From Chlorella sorokiniana (Eukaryota; Chlorophyta; Trebouxiophyceae; Chlorellales; Chlorellaceae): a DNA stretch of 64,000 bases. Each line of letters starts with the position of its first letter. Within the stretch, counting starts at the first letter, position 1. The position numbers and the translations under genes are program-made. Below, piece by piece: positions 26,244-37,144 of this stretch. The notes beneath the pieces were generated by a model. That model ran no database searches. It saw only the letters and a program-made list of their open reading frames with translations, and was not told the DNA's origin. The stretch covers positions 4,030,001 through 4,094,000 of the forward strand of contig CP084611.1 of the NCBI GenBank assembly GCA_025917655.1, read 5' to 3'.

Positions 26244-27434
26244 TCAGACGGCGGAGGCAACGACGGCTGCGGCGGGCTTGCTGCCGCCGGTGAGCAGGCT
26301 GAGGAAGCCGCCCGACTGCTGCTCGGGCACTTCATCCAGGAAGAGGTCGTCGGGGACGTGGAGGGCGGCGTGGGCGGAGATGAGCAGCAGGCTGAGGCCC
26401 AGCGCGTAGAAGAGGGTGGAGCCAACTGATGTGAGGAAGAAGATGACGACGAGGGAGAAGGCACTGAGCGACATGAACTTCTCGCGCTCGCTGCAGGCGA
26501 CATGGGGGAGGGCGAGGGCTGGAAAGGTTTCCAACACATCTGGCTTGCTTGGGCGAGGAGACACAGCCGTCTGCCGCAGCCGCCAGAAAAGGCATGCGTG
26601 ACCTTTGGAACCTCACGCCGGCATGAGCCGCAGCAGCAGCTGGCCCAGCAGCAGCGGGGACAGCAGGTGGGCGGCTGGGCGGGCGCGCACCTCAGCTCAC
26701 GGCCGCCCACGACAAAGGGCGTGGTGCGCACGATGTAGGCGTACGCCCACACCAGGGCCAGGAAAGCGAGCACGATGAGGGACCAGGGGTTGAGGAACAT
26801 CACCAGTGCGGTGGTGCCCACCCCCACGATGCCGTAGTTGACCTTGAAGTAGGACACATTCTTGCGCATGCGTCCCGACGCCTGCACCGCACGAGCGCGT
26901 CTGAGCTGGGGCGGCGCTGGCCGTGCCAGGGCTGCAGCGTGAGATAGCAGCAGGACGGGGCAGGCAAGCGCGCACCTCTGCCATTCCGCTGGGCTTGGCA
27001 AACGCTGTGCGGTCGAACACCTCTGACCATGGCTTAGCCTGCACCATGGAGCAACAGAAGGTGAAAATACGAGCACCAACCTTACTAGCGTGCGCAGCGC
27101 CCCGTTCAATGCAAATTTACCTCTCGGACGCTGTTCGTGGCATTCTCCTTCAACTTGGAAAAGAAGCCGAGCTGCGCAGCCACACAACAGTTGCACGGAG
27201 TGAGAGGCGCTGCAGGGTGCCGTGGCGCAGGCGGCACACATTCCCCTTCGACTCAACCGAGGTGCAACTGGCAACCCTACATTGACTCCCAGATAAAGTT
27301 GCGGCCATATGGCCGCAGTCGGTTCGCCAGATCGGCGCGCATTTCAGCGCACTTACCACCATGCCTGCCCTGTTCGCCACCACTTCAGAGTTGGGATCCG
27401 TGGCTGACACTTGAGTCTGTTGCACGTCTCCCAT
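26244..27434 (-). CDS. PRA1: PRA1 family protein (prenylated Rab acceptor)
   Basis: Membrane protein of the secretory pathway that binds prenylated Rab GTPases and acts at ER/Golgi (known for the family). Five exons splice in phase with no break: 27357-27434, 27121-27171, 26976-27038, 26691-26881 and 26244-26490, giving 209 residues. Order: MGDVQQTQVSATDPN, LGFFSKLKENATNSVRE, AKPWSEVFDRTAFAKPSGMAE (the PRA1 PW..F.D...F..P block), GRMRKNVSYFKVNYGIV, then paired hydrophobic hairpins (ALVMFLNPWSLIVLAFLALVWAY; SLSAFSLVVIFFLTSVGSTLFYALGLSLLLISAHAA). The acidic loop DDLFLDEVPEQ and the Gly/Ala tail follow. The first intron has a consensus GGTAAGTG donor. This clean gene is a good internal control against the frame breaks seen elsewhere. 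Confidence 0.95.
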
Positions 27435-27672
27435 TGCTGCTTGACTGTGCTGTTCCGGCAGCCTTGCTCAGTCGTGCGCCGCGTTTCAGTTGGACAGGTT
27501 GTGCACTTGAAGCCCTTCGACTGACAGATCTGCAGCAGCTTTTTTGGAAGCAGAGTGCTTACTCCAGGACAAACTGGTCAGCTCCCTGGTGACACTAGGG
27601 AGATGTACGCAGCGTACTGCCGTGCCACAAGATGGCTGATTGCGAGGCTCCAATGAGCCTATCGCCATTGAC
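27435..27672. promoter_or_regulatory. Divergent intergenic promoter region
   Basis: A short gap between two divergently transcribed start codons, PRA1 (-) and the pTAC5-like gene (+). It must hold both promoters. No specific elements recognised. Confidence 0.4.
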
Positions 27673-30423
27673 ATGTTTCTGATGTCCCTGGTTGGACACT
27701 GTCATGCTCGATTTCCGGCAAAGCCGGGACGCCTGCTTGCAGGGCGCGCCCCTGCACCATTTGTAGGGCGGGGCGGGGGCCTGGTAGCTTGTGCGAAGCG
27801 ATCGAGACCTTCCAAGGTCGGGTTCGACGGCATCCTCGATGTGCTGCAAACTGCCTGCCAGCGCTCGAAAAAGCTGCCGCTTGATCCTAAACCATTTGTA
27901 CTTCGTTGCTGCAGTCCGAAGAGGAAGGTGTTGGCCCCTCAGAGTAAGCCTCTGCCCCGTGACTGCCATGCCGCCCACCGTCTGCGTGCCGCCCTCCCGC
28001 TCGTTTTGCCCTCCCTGACAAACGGCGCGCCCTGGGTGCAGCATCGCCCCCGCCTCACCGCCGCCTTACAATGAGGCGCTGCTGGCGCGCGAGTATGAGC
28101 TGTGGCAGCGCCAGGCGGCGATGTACGGCGGCTGCTGGAGCAGGCCGACCTCGAGCAGGAGCGCTTTGCTCGGGAGCGTGCTGTGTGGCAGGCCACCGAG
28201 GCTTCGCTGCGCCAAGAGGCTGCCGAGCTGCGCAGCCAGCTGCTGTACGTGCTGGCGCAGCTCAACACCCTGCAGCCGGGCGGCAGCGCTGCAGGCGGCC
28301 CCCGGGCGCTCCCAGCGCGCGCAGCTACGTTGGCAGCAGGCCGCAGGCGGCCATAGCAGGGCAGCAGCCGGCTGGGGCGCTGCCCAGCAGCGCCAGCTCA
28401 GCCTCCTCCAGCCCCGCTACGGCAGAGCCCTCCCTGAGCCCTGCAGAGCAGGTGAAGGCGGTTGTGGAGGCAGCCAAGGCCGGCAGCGCGCCGACGCCGC
28501 CCAGCCAACGGCTGCCGCCGCTGACGACGTGAGGCCCAGCGCAGCCTGGCCAGAGGGGGAGGCGGAGGTGCCGTCCTATGCCGCTGATCTGGCGGCCGCG
28601 GTGGCGGCAGTGGACAACTCCGACGTGCTCAGCGGGCTGGGCATGCTGGAGGAGCGGCTGCAGGAGCGGCGCGCCGCCGCCCGCGACACCAACGGCGCCT
28701 CGGCGCCCACGCAGCAGCCGGCAGCAGCCGCGCGCCGCCGTCCCTGCCGGAGCCGGCCGGCGCGCCAGCGCCAGCCGAGCCAGCGGGCGCGGGCGCGCCT
28801 GCGGGTCGGCCGCCGGCCCTCATGCTGGGCGCCGACGACCTCTTCTGGGTGAACCAGGCACGTCGCCGCCCCGCCTGCGCAGCGCAGCCGCTGCCAGGCA
28901 CGCCCTGGGTCCCCCAGCGCAGCGTGCTGCCTGTCCTTCACCCCTCGGTCTTGCTGCGTGCCACGCCCTGTCCCGCCACCCCACCCCACCCCCTCCCTCC
29001 CTGCAGCTGCACACGGGGCTGGTGGACCTGGGCTACTTCCCCGGGGAGGAAGACATCGACGACCTCTACTTTGGGAGGGCACGCAGAGCGCGCTGATGAC
29101 CATGCAGGCGTGTGTCGGTGGGGGGTAGAGGTGGTGGTGTGAAGGGAGCGGGGAGCACAAGGGGGAGGGGGCGCCGGTGCAGTGCGAGCGCGATGCCAGG
29201 CGGGCTGCCCAGCAGCCATCCACCAGCGCGCTGTCGGGGGAGCTGCTCAGCGTCCAGCTGTGCCCGCTTCGGAGGCGTGCCCACCTGCTGCTTCCCCCTC
29301 GCTCCCCGCCCGCCAGTGCTGCGAGGGCCTGCCTGAGACGGGCATCGCCGACGGGGCCACCTGGGCCAAGCTGCTGGGCCCTGGGCTGCGCCCCAAGCAG
29401 TCGCGCGACCTCACGGCAGACATGATGATCAACGTGCCAGGGCTGACCAACCTGGGCGGCGGCAGCGGCGGCGGGGACGCGCAGCCCGCTGCCCCAACCC
29501 CAGCGGCGGACAGCACGCTGCCGGCGGGCTCGGCGCCCAAGCCCGCGTACGCCGACCTCTTTGCAGCTGCTGCCCCAGCAAGCGAGGTGGTCGCCCCCAA
29601 CGGCAAGGGCCACGAGCAGAAAGTGCAGCAGCTGACAGGTGTGGTGCACGGGCTGCCTGCACGCTCCTGTGCCAAACTTGCACGCACTCTGAAGACCACC
29701 AGCAGTGGCTGGTTGTTGCGCACTGGTTGACGGCATCTCTACCTCCTCCCCCCCAAAACCAAACAAATCACCTCGCAGCCTGGCCGGTGCTGCATGAGGG
29801 CGATGGCGGGCGGGAGGTGCATGCCCTGCAGGTGGCGCTGGAGCGGGCGGGGTACTACCCTTCTGGTGCGCCCTCTGCTCACACGCATCCATGCCCTGCC
29901 AGACTGCCGCGAGTGAGTGCCCGGTCTCTGACAGGCTCAGCCCTCAGCCTGCGCAGAGGACGACCTGCGGTGGTGGAGCTTTGGCGATGGGACGCTGGCC
30001 GCTTTGAAGACGTTCCAGGTGGGCCCGGCCGCCCTCAGCTCTGGCCCGGTTGGCCCGGTTGCGGCAGGGCTTGGGGCAAGGGGTTGGTGAGGCGGCGCGC
30101 CGTGGCCCGCCTGCCGCCTGACCACGCAGGCGTGCAACGACTACCCGGAGAGCGGCGTGTGTGATGCCCACACCTGGCGCCTGCTGCTGGGCCGGGATGC
30201 CTCGCCCTCCGACATCCTCAGCCTGCACTCCGGCGACAGCGCGGATGAAGATTTGGCCACCCAGGTGGGCCCGGGCGGCCCCCTGCTTGCCCTGCAGTTC
30301 AGAGCCACCAGGCAGCGTGCAGGGCTGTTGTCACGGGGGCGAGTGTCGACGTTGTTGCCGCTGCAGGACACTGATCGCGTGTGGCTGATTGGGGAGCAGC
30401 GCTGGGAGGACCGCTCCGCGTGA
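27673..30423 (+). CDS. pTAC5-like plastid protein with peptidoglycan-binding-type repeats
   Basis: A basic presequence (MFLMSLVGHCHARFPAKPGRLL) suggests plastid targeting. PFVLRCCSPKRKVLAP follows, then a coiled coil (YNEALLAREYELWQRQAAM, LEQADLEQERFARERAVW, SLRQEAAELRSQLLYVL) and an Ala/Pro/Ser linker. Two to three PG_binding_1-type modules follow: TGLVDLGYFPGEEDIDDLYFG...TQSALMTMQ with GLPETGIADGATWAKLLG, and VHALQVALERAGYYPSGEDDLRWWSFGDGTLAALKTFQ with ESGVCDAHTWRLLLG. This coiled-coil plus PG-binding order matches plant pTAC5, a plastid nucleoid/transcription-associated protein; I see no DnaJ-type zinc domain at the end (DTDRVWLIGEQRWEDRSA). The intron at 29108-29316 begins GC. Breaks near 28030 (C run) and 29072 (G run). 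The pTAC5 assignment is from architecture and moderately sure. Confidence 0.72.
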
Positions 30424-30694
30424 AGCGGAAGTGATCGGGCGAGCCAGCAGCGCGAGCAAGGCCCTCCGTGCAGCTCTTCCCCTCTCTCCTTCTCCCTCAT
30501 GAGAACCTTCCATTGTTTTTTACAAGGTGGCTCAACATGATCTGTCCACTGTTGAGAGCAAGTGGCCGTTTAGTTGCACAAACACTGGGATACGTGTGCA
30601 CCAGGCCTGTTATTTTACATACATCGTGGCCAATGTAGCACGTTGTGTGTGAGAGAGAATTGCTACAGCTTAGCCACAATCAAAAGTCAGGGAT

Positions 30695-30699
30695 TTACA
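30695..30699 (-). terminator. Candidate polyadenylation signal (TGTAA)
   Basis: TGTAA on the minus strand, about 21 bases past the P450 stop. Confidence 0.5.
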
Positions 30700-30719
30700 G
30701 AAAGCTTGAGGTTCTTGGC

Positions 30720-33525
30720 TTACGTATTCACTCGCTTGTGGGCAGTGACAAGCAAGCCTCCCTTGGGCGACAGTGTAATGCCCGCCTGCAGCGGCAGTGG
30801 CTGCTCCTGCTCCGCTGCCAGCCTGAAGGTGTATTGTTGATACAGCCTGCAATAGCATCCCATGCGCAATGCCGCTGTGCATGACGCATGGCCTGATGGC
30901 CTGATACAACGACTGCAACAGTGCACTACTCACCTGATGAGCGTGGTTTGCACCTCCTGCAGCGCGAAGCGGAAGCCAATGCACATGCGGGGGCCCAGGC
31001 CAAAGGGCATGAACGCGTTGGGGTGCCGCTTGGCCACCTCGTCGGGGTCCAAGAAGCGCTGCGGCCTGCACCCGGGAGATGCGGCACGTGGGGGGCTCGC
31101 TTCACCGCAAGAAGGCGAGTCACGTGCTGGGCGCCGACGCAGACCTGAATGCGTCCGGCTCCTCCCAATGCTCCTGGCTGCGGTGCAGCCCATAGATGTT
31201 GAAGTGCACCCAGGTGCCGCAGGGCAGGAAGTACTGCTGGCCGTCACGGCCCTCCAGCATGCAGCCCTGGGCTGCAGTGACCTCGCGGTTGGTGACGTGG
31301 GCTGGGGGAAGAGGCGCAGCGACTCGTTGACCACAGCAGCGACGTAGGGGAAGTGTGGCAGGTCGTCCAGCCCAGGCTCCTGCGCACGCAGAGGGGCCGC
31401 AGATGGGTGGGCCTCACGGCAGCTGCTGCCTGCAACCAGCACCAGTCGTTCTGGGAACAAAGCGGACCTTGGCGTTCCCAAAGGCGTCAATCTCTGCCAG
31501 CAGCTGCTTCTCCGCCTCTGGGTGCGTGGCCAGGCAGTAAATGGTGAAGGCAAGGCACACAGCTGACGTCTCGTAGCCGGCTGCAAGGAAGCCAAGGTGA
31601 GCACAGGGTTCGAGGAGGCTGTGGGCCAGTGATGTAACAACCGCAAACCTGTTGCTGGCTGCCCCAGAGCCGTGAGCACCCAGCCCACCGTCTGGCTAAT
31701 CTGCACCTGCTATCAGGGTGTTGCATTGAGCCGCCACCTGCACCGGCTTCAGCCCTTTGCCCGTCTCCTTATTAGTTGCACGCAAGAGCATGTCGATCGC
31801 AGAGTTTGGCGCAGGGGTGACGCCCTGCAGGGCATGGGTGACAGTGACCATGTTGCTGCAAAGGGTTTGCACAAAGCGTGCATGCTGTCAGCTTTGGCCG
31901 GAACGCGCGGTGCAGGGGGTCAAGTCATGCGGCAGGACCTTGAAGGGGTTGTCTCGCACAAATGGAGAGTCCTGCCTCCACCAGCGCCATTCCTCGCCGT
32001 CTGCCATATTTACCACCTCGCCTCGATCCAGGGCTTGCTGCTTGGCTGCCCGCATCAGCAGATCTGCACAGCTCATAAAGGTGGTTCGCGCGTACTCCAG
32101 CCGCTTGGCCAGGCTGCCCACGGCTATGAAGAAGAGGTGGAAGAGCGAGATCTCCAAAAACGAGGGCAATATGCGGAACAGGATGCCTATGCCTCGACCA
32201 GGAAAGAAGCCACCAGAACTGAAGATGACCTGCGCAAAACTAGCAGTGCTATGTGGTTGGCCACCAGATCGCATGCATGCTGTTGCGCAACCACAGCGAA
32301 GGGCTCGATGCATCAACACACCTTGACAGCAGCCACCAGGTTTGGGCGCCCTTCAAGCATATCTGCCTCCTCGTTGCCAGTGATGAAATCGACCCTACAG
32401 CAAGGAGCGGGTAAAGGTTAATTTTCACCTAGCAAATGAAGCTCCCATGCAGAAGCAGAACCTAGTGCACAGCGACACACGCATGTTGCTCAGACCCGAA
32501 TGCTGTCTGTCCAATGACCTCCATCGTCATCCTTCCCAACAAAGCGTGGATGTTGATTGTAGTGGCAGCGTCGCCCCCGGCCGCAGCATTGATGCGCTGC
32601 AACAGCCTGCCAGCTGCAAGCAAGCAAGAGTGCAGGGGCATGGCACGAGTGAGAGTGTGCCGGCGCAGTAACCAGCCCAGGCCCAGCAGCGCAGTCTGTA
32701 CCGGATCCATGCATGATGGGTTGGTAGGAATGCAGCGCGGCGGTGTGGAACAGGGGTTGAGTGCTGCACGAAGGCTGCCCCACGTGCCGCCACGCGCAAC
32801 AAGAAGCCCTGAACGTATCGCAGCCAGCCGCTTATTCGTTCTGTGGAGCAAGGAAGAAGTTTGCATCAGGACGCATCAGGCAGCTGCGAGTGCCAGGGCT
32901 GTTTGTAGGATGCGCCTGCCATACGTGTTTTCGGGAACAGTGATGATTGATGGGCGGTCGTGAAACTTGGCAAAGTGCTTGACGGCCACTTGGCGGATGA
33001 GGCTGGGGTCTGCAGGAAGGAGATGGAAGCGCATCACTTTGAAAGCATAGGTACATGGGCAGGGCGCTGGGCTTAGCAGCAACCCGTCAGGCATGTTTAC
33101 AGCCCGCCACTATACCTGTCAATACCACACACGGACTCTTGCCAAAGAATGTCAAGAAGATGCCGCCAAAGCGTTCCGCCCAGCCCGCGTAAGCCACATA
33201 AAACGGTGTTCTGAGGAAAAACCATAGATGACCCAGCAGGAAGGGTGCAGGTTTTGCAAGCGGGATGCTCCGCAAGCGCCAGCACGGCACCAAATGGAAG
33301 CCTACAACAAACAGCTGCAACAAATAGCAAGCAGGACAGGCAGGGAAGAGGTGACAGGTTGTTCCATGCAGGCGGATTCGTTTAGCAGGCGTCGACGCTG
33401 CCGCCGCACTGCCAGTGTGTCGGAATTCTAAATCGCAGGCGCCCGCCGTGAAAGTTGACGCGTCAATTACTTACCCACACAGCTACTGGGGCCAGCAGGA
33501 CCCCTAGGGCAACCCAGTGGGCCAT
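30720..33525 (-). CDS. Cytochrome P450, membrane-anchored
   Basis: Heme monooxygenase. Exon 1 (33475-33525) is a 17-residue signal anchor, [17 protein letters not shown]. Exon 2 continues [34 protein letters not shown] (Pro-rich hinge), then [21 protein letters not shown]. Later exons: [118 protein letters not shown] (I-helix region, ETS in place of AGxxT), [13 protein letters not shown] (ExxR helix) and [27 protein letters not shown] (heme Cys in FGxGxRxCIG). It ends [19 protein letters not shown]. The ExxR helix, heme loop and length are those of a full P450. The substrate is unknown; the sequence recalls the CYP3/CYP711-like clan but I did not verify that. Some exon borders are not resolved. 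Confidence 0.92.
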
Positions 33526-33863
33526 GCGAAGGGACGCTCAGGCCTACTTATGAAGTCCTCACGGGCCTAACGTCCTCAGAGCGCAGTTGCACAACGATTT
33601 TGCATTCTGCCGATACATCAGGTTGCGTTAAGGCCGAAACCCCGCTACTTGGAGGACCTTCTCTCGGCATCCATGCTGGCATGGGACAGCCCGTTTCGCT
33701 CCATCTCGGCGCTTGCCTGTGTGTGTCAGCGATTCCTGTCGATCTGATCACGGTGTTAGCTTTACTGTGTCCTGGCCGCAAAGTCCCTGATTCCATGTTG
33801 TCCTCAGCGCCATCGTGGCTGCTACACATTCAAACAATATCATACCAATTGTTCTGATACCGT
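33526..33863. promoter_or_regulatory. Bidirectional promoter region, P450 / MOC1
   Basis: 338 bases between the divergent start codons of the P450 (33525, minus) and MOC1 (33864, plus). The whole stretch is repeated at 39397-39734 with no difference that I found, so both MOC1 copies appear to carry the same promoter. No specific elements recognised. Confidence 0.55.
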
Positions 33864-35284
33864 ATGGCACTCATCTGTCTGGCGGCAAGGCGCCTGGTTC
33901 CCGTCGCTGCCGCTGCCGCCTGGCGGGTACCTCCACGGGGCAGAGGCTTCCCTGTTGTCGGCTGCGCTGCCTCCAGCAAAGTTGTGTTAGGCTCAAAGTC
34001 AGGTGTGTTTGGCTCAAAGTCAGGTGTGTGGATTGATTTCGTGGGCAAGATTTGGTGCAGGTGCTCGCCAAACCTTTGTTTGGGTATGGTGGGGCTGCGA
34101 CGCGCCCACCACTTTGTGCAGGAGCCGTCGCTTTCACTTTTCACCAGGCTCCAAACGAGAGCCCGATCTTCCCAGAGCTCTTTCAACCAGGCCGACGGGC
34201 TGTTCTACTGGCAGTGGATCCTGATCTGGGCGGCGCTGTGGCCGCGCTGAGCTGGTTCAACCCGGTTGCGCCGGCAGCTCCTGCTAGTGAAAACTGCTCG
34301 AGTGGCAGCGAAGCATCACCGCACCACGGTTCGCTGCCGCCACTTGACCAGATAGCAGTGGAGCTACACGACATGCCCGTGGAGGTTTGGAAGTATGGCA
34401 CACGAGACAAGCGCCAGCCCAACGCTGCCGGACTGACAGCAATTCTGCAGCGGTATGTGGATGCAGTAAAGGAAGGCAGCGCCCTGTGGCACAACCTTGG
34501 CGGCAGCAGCGGCGCCAGGACCCTTGAGCCCATTCCTCGTGCTGGGAAGGTCAGGCGGCGAACAGGTAGCGGCAATCGATCAGCCGACACAAGCGGTGCT
34601 GTTGGACAGCCAACGGACGAGCCACTTGCCGGTGCGTCCGGTGCAGCAGCAGCTGGGGCCAGTCATATCGGCATGTGCACCAGTGACGTCATCGCAGCCA
34701 TCACTGCATCAGATGTGGGAGGAGAGCCTGCACCTGTGCTTCGGGCGGTCATGGAGTACTCCATGCCGCCGCACGCCAGTGGCAAGTTTGCCTGGTTTGG
34801 CATCGGCTTTGCCAGTGGCCTGCTGAACGGCCTGCTTGCGGCGCAGGGCATCCCATACCACCGTGTTGCAGGTGAGGTGCATCAGTTTTGGTGACATGGC
34901 AAAGAACTGGGGCCAGTGTGCACTCAAGAGCGTGGTTTGTGTTCATCACCTGCAGCCACAACATGGAAGCGCGCCCTTGGATTGAAGAAGCAGAACAAGG
35001 ATGCCAGCATAGCACTGGCTCGCCACCTGCTGCCCACTGCATCCATGTTCCTCAAGTACGCACTTTGCTTAGGAGGCAGCTGCTGCATGCATTCAGCTGG
35101 TGGGCACCACATCCATGCCTGGCCGCGGCATGCTTGCAGGCGCAAGAAGGACCATGGACGGGCAGAAGCCCTGCTCATGGCCGCCTGGGGGCTGGGCATT
35201 CGCATGCATCCCGTCGTGCCAAGCGATATGGGTAGCACTGATGAAGACGAGATGCTGCTGGCAGCAGATGGGGCGAGCGTGTAG
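33864..35284 (+). CDS. MOC1: MOC1-type chloroplast Holliday junction resolvase, copy 1
   Basis: RuvC-fold resolvase that separates chloroplast DNA molecules during nucleoid segregation (known for MOC1). A basic presequence (MALICLAARRLVPVAAAAAW) fits plastid targeting. Catalytic core: AVLLAVDPDLGGAVAAL (first Asp), VELHDMPVEVWKYGTRDKRQ, AILQRYVDAV, a long Ser/Gly/Ala linker, VLRAVMEYSMPPHASGK (Glu of the active site), WFGIGFASGLLNGLLAAQGIPYHRVA, then ATTWKRALGLKKQNKDASIALARHLLP, and KRKKDHGRAEALLMAAWGLG (KDHGRAEA catalytic Asp, MOC1 signature). The two 3' introns join in phase (VA|ATTWK; L-K|RKKDH). The join between the presequence and the core, across two 21-base repeats at 33990-34031, is not settled. 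It ends in an acidic tail (STDEDEMLLAADG). The linker between the first Asp and the Glu is longer than in land plants. Confidence 0.9.
33990..34031. repeat. 21-bp direct repeat x2 in MOC1 presequence
   Basis: Two adjacent 21-base units, each beginning GGCTCAAAGTCAGGTGTGT, encode GSKSGVF/GSKSGVW. Each holds a possible CAG|GTGTGT donor. The same pair occurs in copy 2 at 39861-39902. Confidence 0.9.
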
Positions 35285-35805
35285 AGTTAAGCGAGGAGGA
35301 TGTGAAAATTGCAATGGTGTGACACCTGCCTTACTGGTTCTGCCTTGCTGTGGGAAAGTCAGTGTGACAGGTTGAAACGTGCTCAACAAAACAGTCGATC
35401 TGCATGAGGGGAGCGGCTGCGTGCCCAAGATTGCACTTGCATTCGCTGGGGTAGCAGCAGCAAGGGTACTAACAGGGCAGATGCAGAGACTGACTGGGGG
35501 CAGGGCTATAGGCCACTTTCACGACCCGCTGCTTGACACCAACGCCAGCCACCGCCCTGCTGCCCTGGCGCTCGTTCCCCCGGGAACTTCCATTGCCTGC
35601 CTGGCACGGTCTGGGCAATGTTGGCACAGGCTATGCGCATAGGCATGGAGGACAGGCCAGCAATGGAGGCGGTGCTGCGTGAGGTGGGCTCGTCTGAGGG
35701 AGCTGATGCTTGCAAGCCAATCGCTGAACATTTGAGGGTGAGTGAACCCTGGCTACAACAGCTGCAACTCGTACACGCGTCTTCCGCCACCCATCAGACT
35801 GGCAT

Positions 35806-36517
35806 CTATTCTGCATGGTCATGGAACAGTAGCCGCTCTCTTTCGCTGCCCTCGCTGTCGCCACCAGGCCCCGAGCTGGCCCGCAGCACGCCGCGGCGCT
35901 GGCGGCCCGATGGATTCCGATGTGCAGTGGAGCCTGCACTGCCCGAGCTTCGTGGCGTCGATGGCGCCTGGGCAATGCCAGCCGCCTTTGTGGACGCACC
36001 AGCTGTGGCAACTGCAATGCAAGCAAAGGAAACAGAAGGGGAGCAGCAGGGTTGACTGAGTGGCCAAGAACTGCACAGTGGGCAGGGCAGAGTGGGAGGC
36101 AACATTGCGGTGTGGTAGCACTGCGCACGCTCACCCAGCCAAGGTGGCTCTTGCACAGCTGGCGGCTTTTCTATCACATGACGACAGCCTCCTCTGATTT
36201 CCACTGCGCGGGCAAACAAGCAGCAAGCGGCAGCAAGAAGGTTGACCGCCAGACTCAGCAATGCAACAGGGCCGTGACTGCACACCCGTCTCTTTGTTTC
36301 CCACGCAGTCGCGGTGCTCACTTTCACGCACTCGCCATTGAACATTTGCTAGCAGTAACTGCCCGTAGTAATCAAGGGCCTCTTCGGACTCTGGGGAGTC
36401 GGACGGTTTTCCCTGGGACTTGAGCCAGTCCAGTCGAGCTTCACTTTGAGCGATCCATGACTGCACCAGACCATACTGGTCTGCTTCCTCCCGCGGCAAG
36501 CTGTGCTGCGAGCCCAT
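35806..36517 (-). CDS. Unknown duplicated gene (copy 1)
   Basis: Not recognised. The first exon starts MGSQHSLPREEADQYGLVQSW and continues SEARLDWLKSQGKPSDSPES, EALDYYGQLLLANVQWRVRESE, with a donor after HRDC. The last exon, after an acceptor near 36015, reads VATAGASTKAAGIAQAPSTP and ends in a charged tail, GGDSEGSERERLLFHDHAE, with the stop at 35806. The case for coding is the paralogue at 41681-42420: the same frame is kept in both exons while residues change (QSWIAQSEARLDW against QSWVPQTEARLDW; tail ERERLLLRDIHDHAD). The middle exon or exons, near PPWLGE at 36130, are uncertain. It is a small, acidic, helical protein without membrane segments. It lies convergent to MOC1. Confidence 0.55.
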
Positions 36518-37144
36518 CCAGCTACAACTAAGAGACGACCTGCTGCAGCGAGACAACAGAGAGCAGAGCACCCAGCGCCTCTCGCGTCGACAGCAGTGGA
36601 ATCTGCACTCGGCTGAGTCGTTGCCGCGACCTCCGGGCTCCAGGGCTGTGTGAAGATTGAATGTGGAGCCACTACACCAGAAAGGTAACCAGGCTGCGTG
36701 GCAAACAACGAGGCGAGCTTTGAAATCTACCAAGTCAAGAGTTGAATGGCACCGCGACAGGACAAGGAAGCCCAGTGACCTGAATCTGTCCCTTCACTCA
36801 CAAGCTCTGTCCTGCTGGACGTAGTGCTCCTCTTCACCACCTGCCTCGGTGCACTCCGTCCGTGTCTTCCTACTCGTTCCATCCCCTCGCTTATGCCGTG
36901 TGTGTCCTGTTCACCTCCCGAACATTGTATTCTGGATGTCTGGTGGCGCTGGACAAGCCGAAGGATCTCAAGTGAACAGCAGCTGTGTCTTGTCATGCAG
37001 CTTTCCATGTCACGCCATTCAACTGCTACTGTATGTGCTAACAATCTCGTCGGCTCGACATCCGATGATATCTGCGGTGGTTGCAGGTCCTCCCCACACC
37101 AATACCAACTGCTGATAGATTTGACAATGTTGAGTTTCGGCTGA

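Noticed and set aside
35618-36055. Plus-strand 145-residue frame inside the duplication
   Set aside because: The paralogous region in copy 2 has stop codons in this frame upstream and downstream, whereas the minus-strand frame is conserved in both copies.
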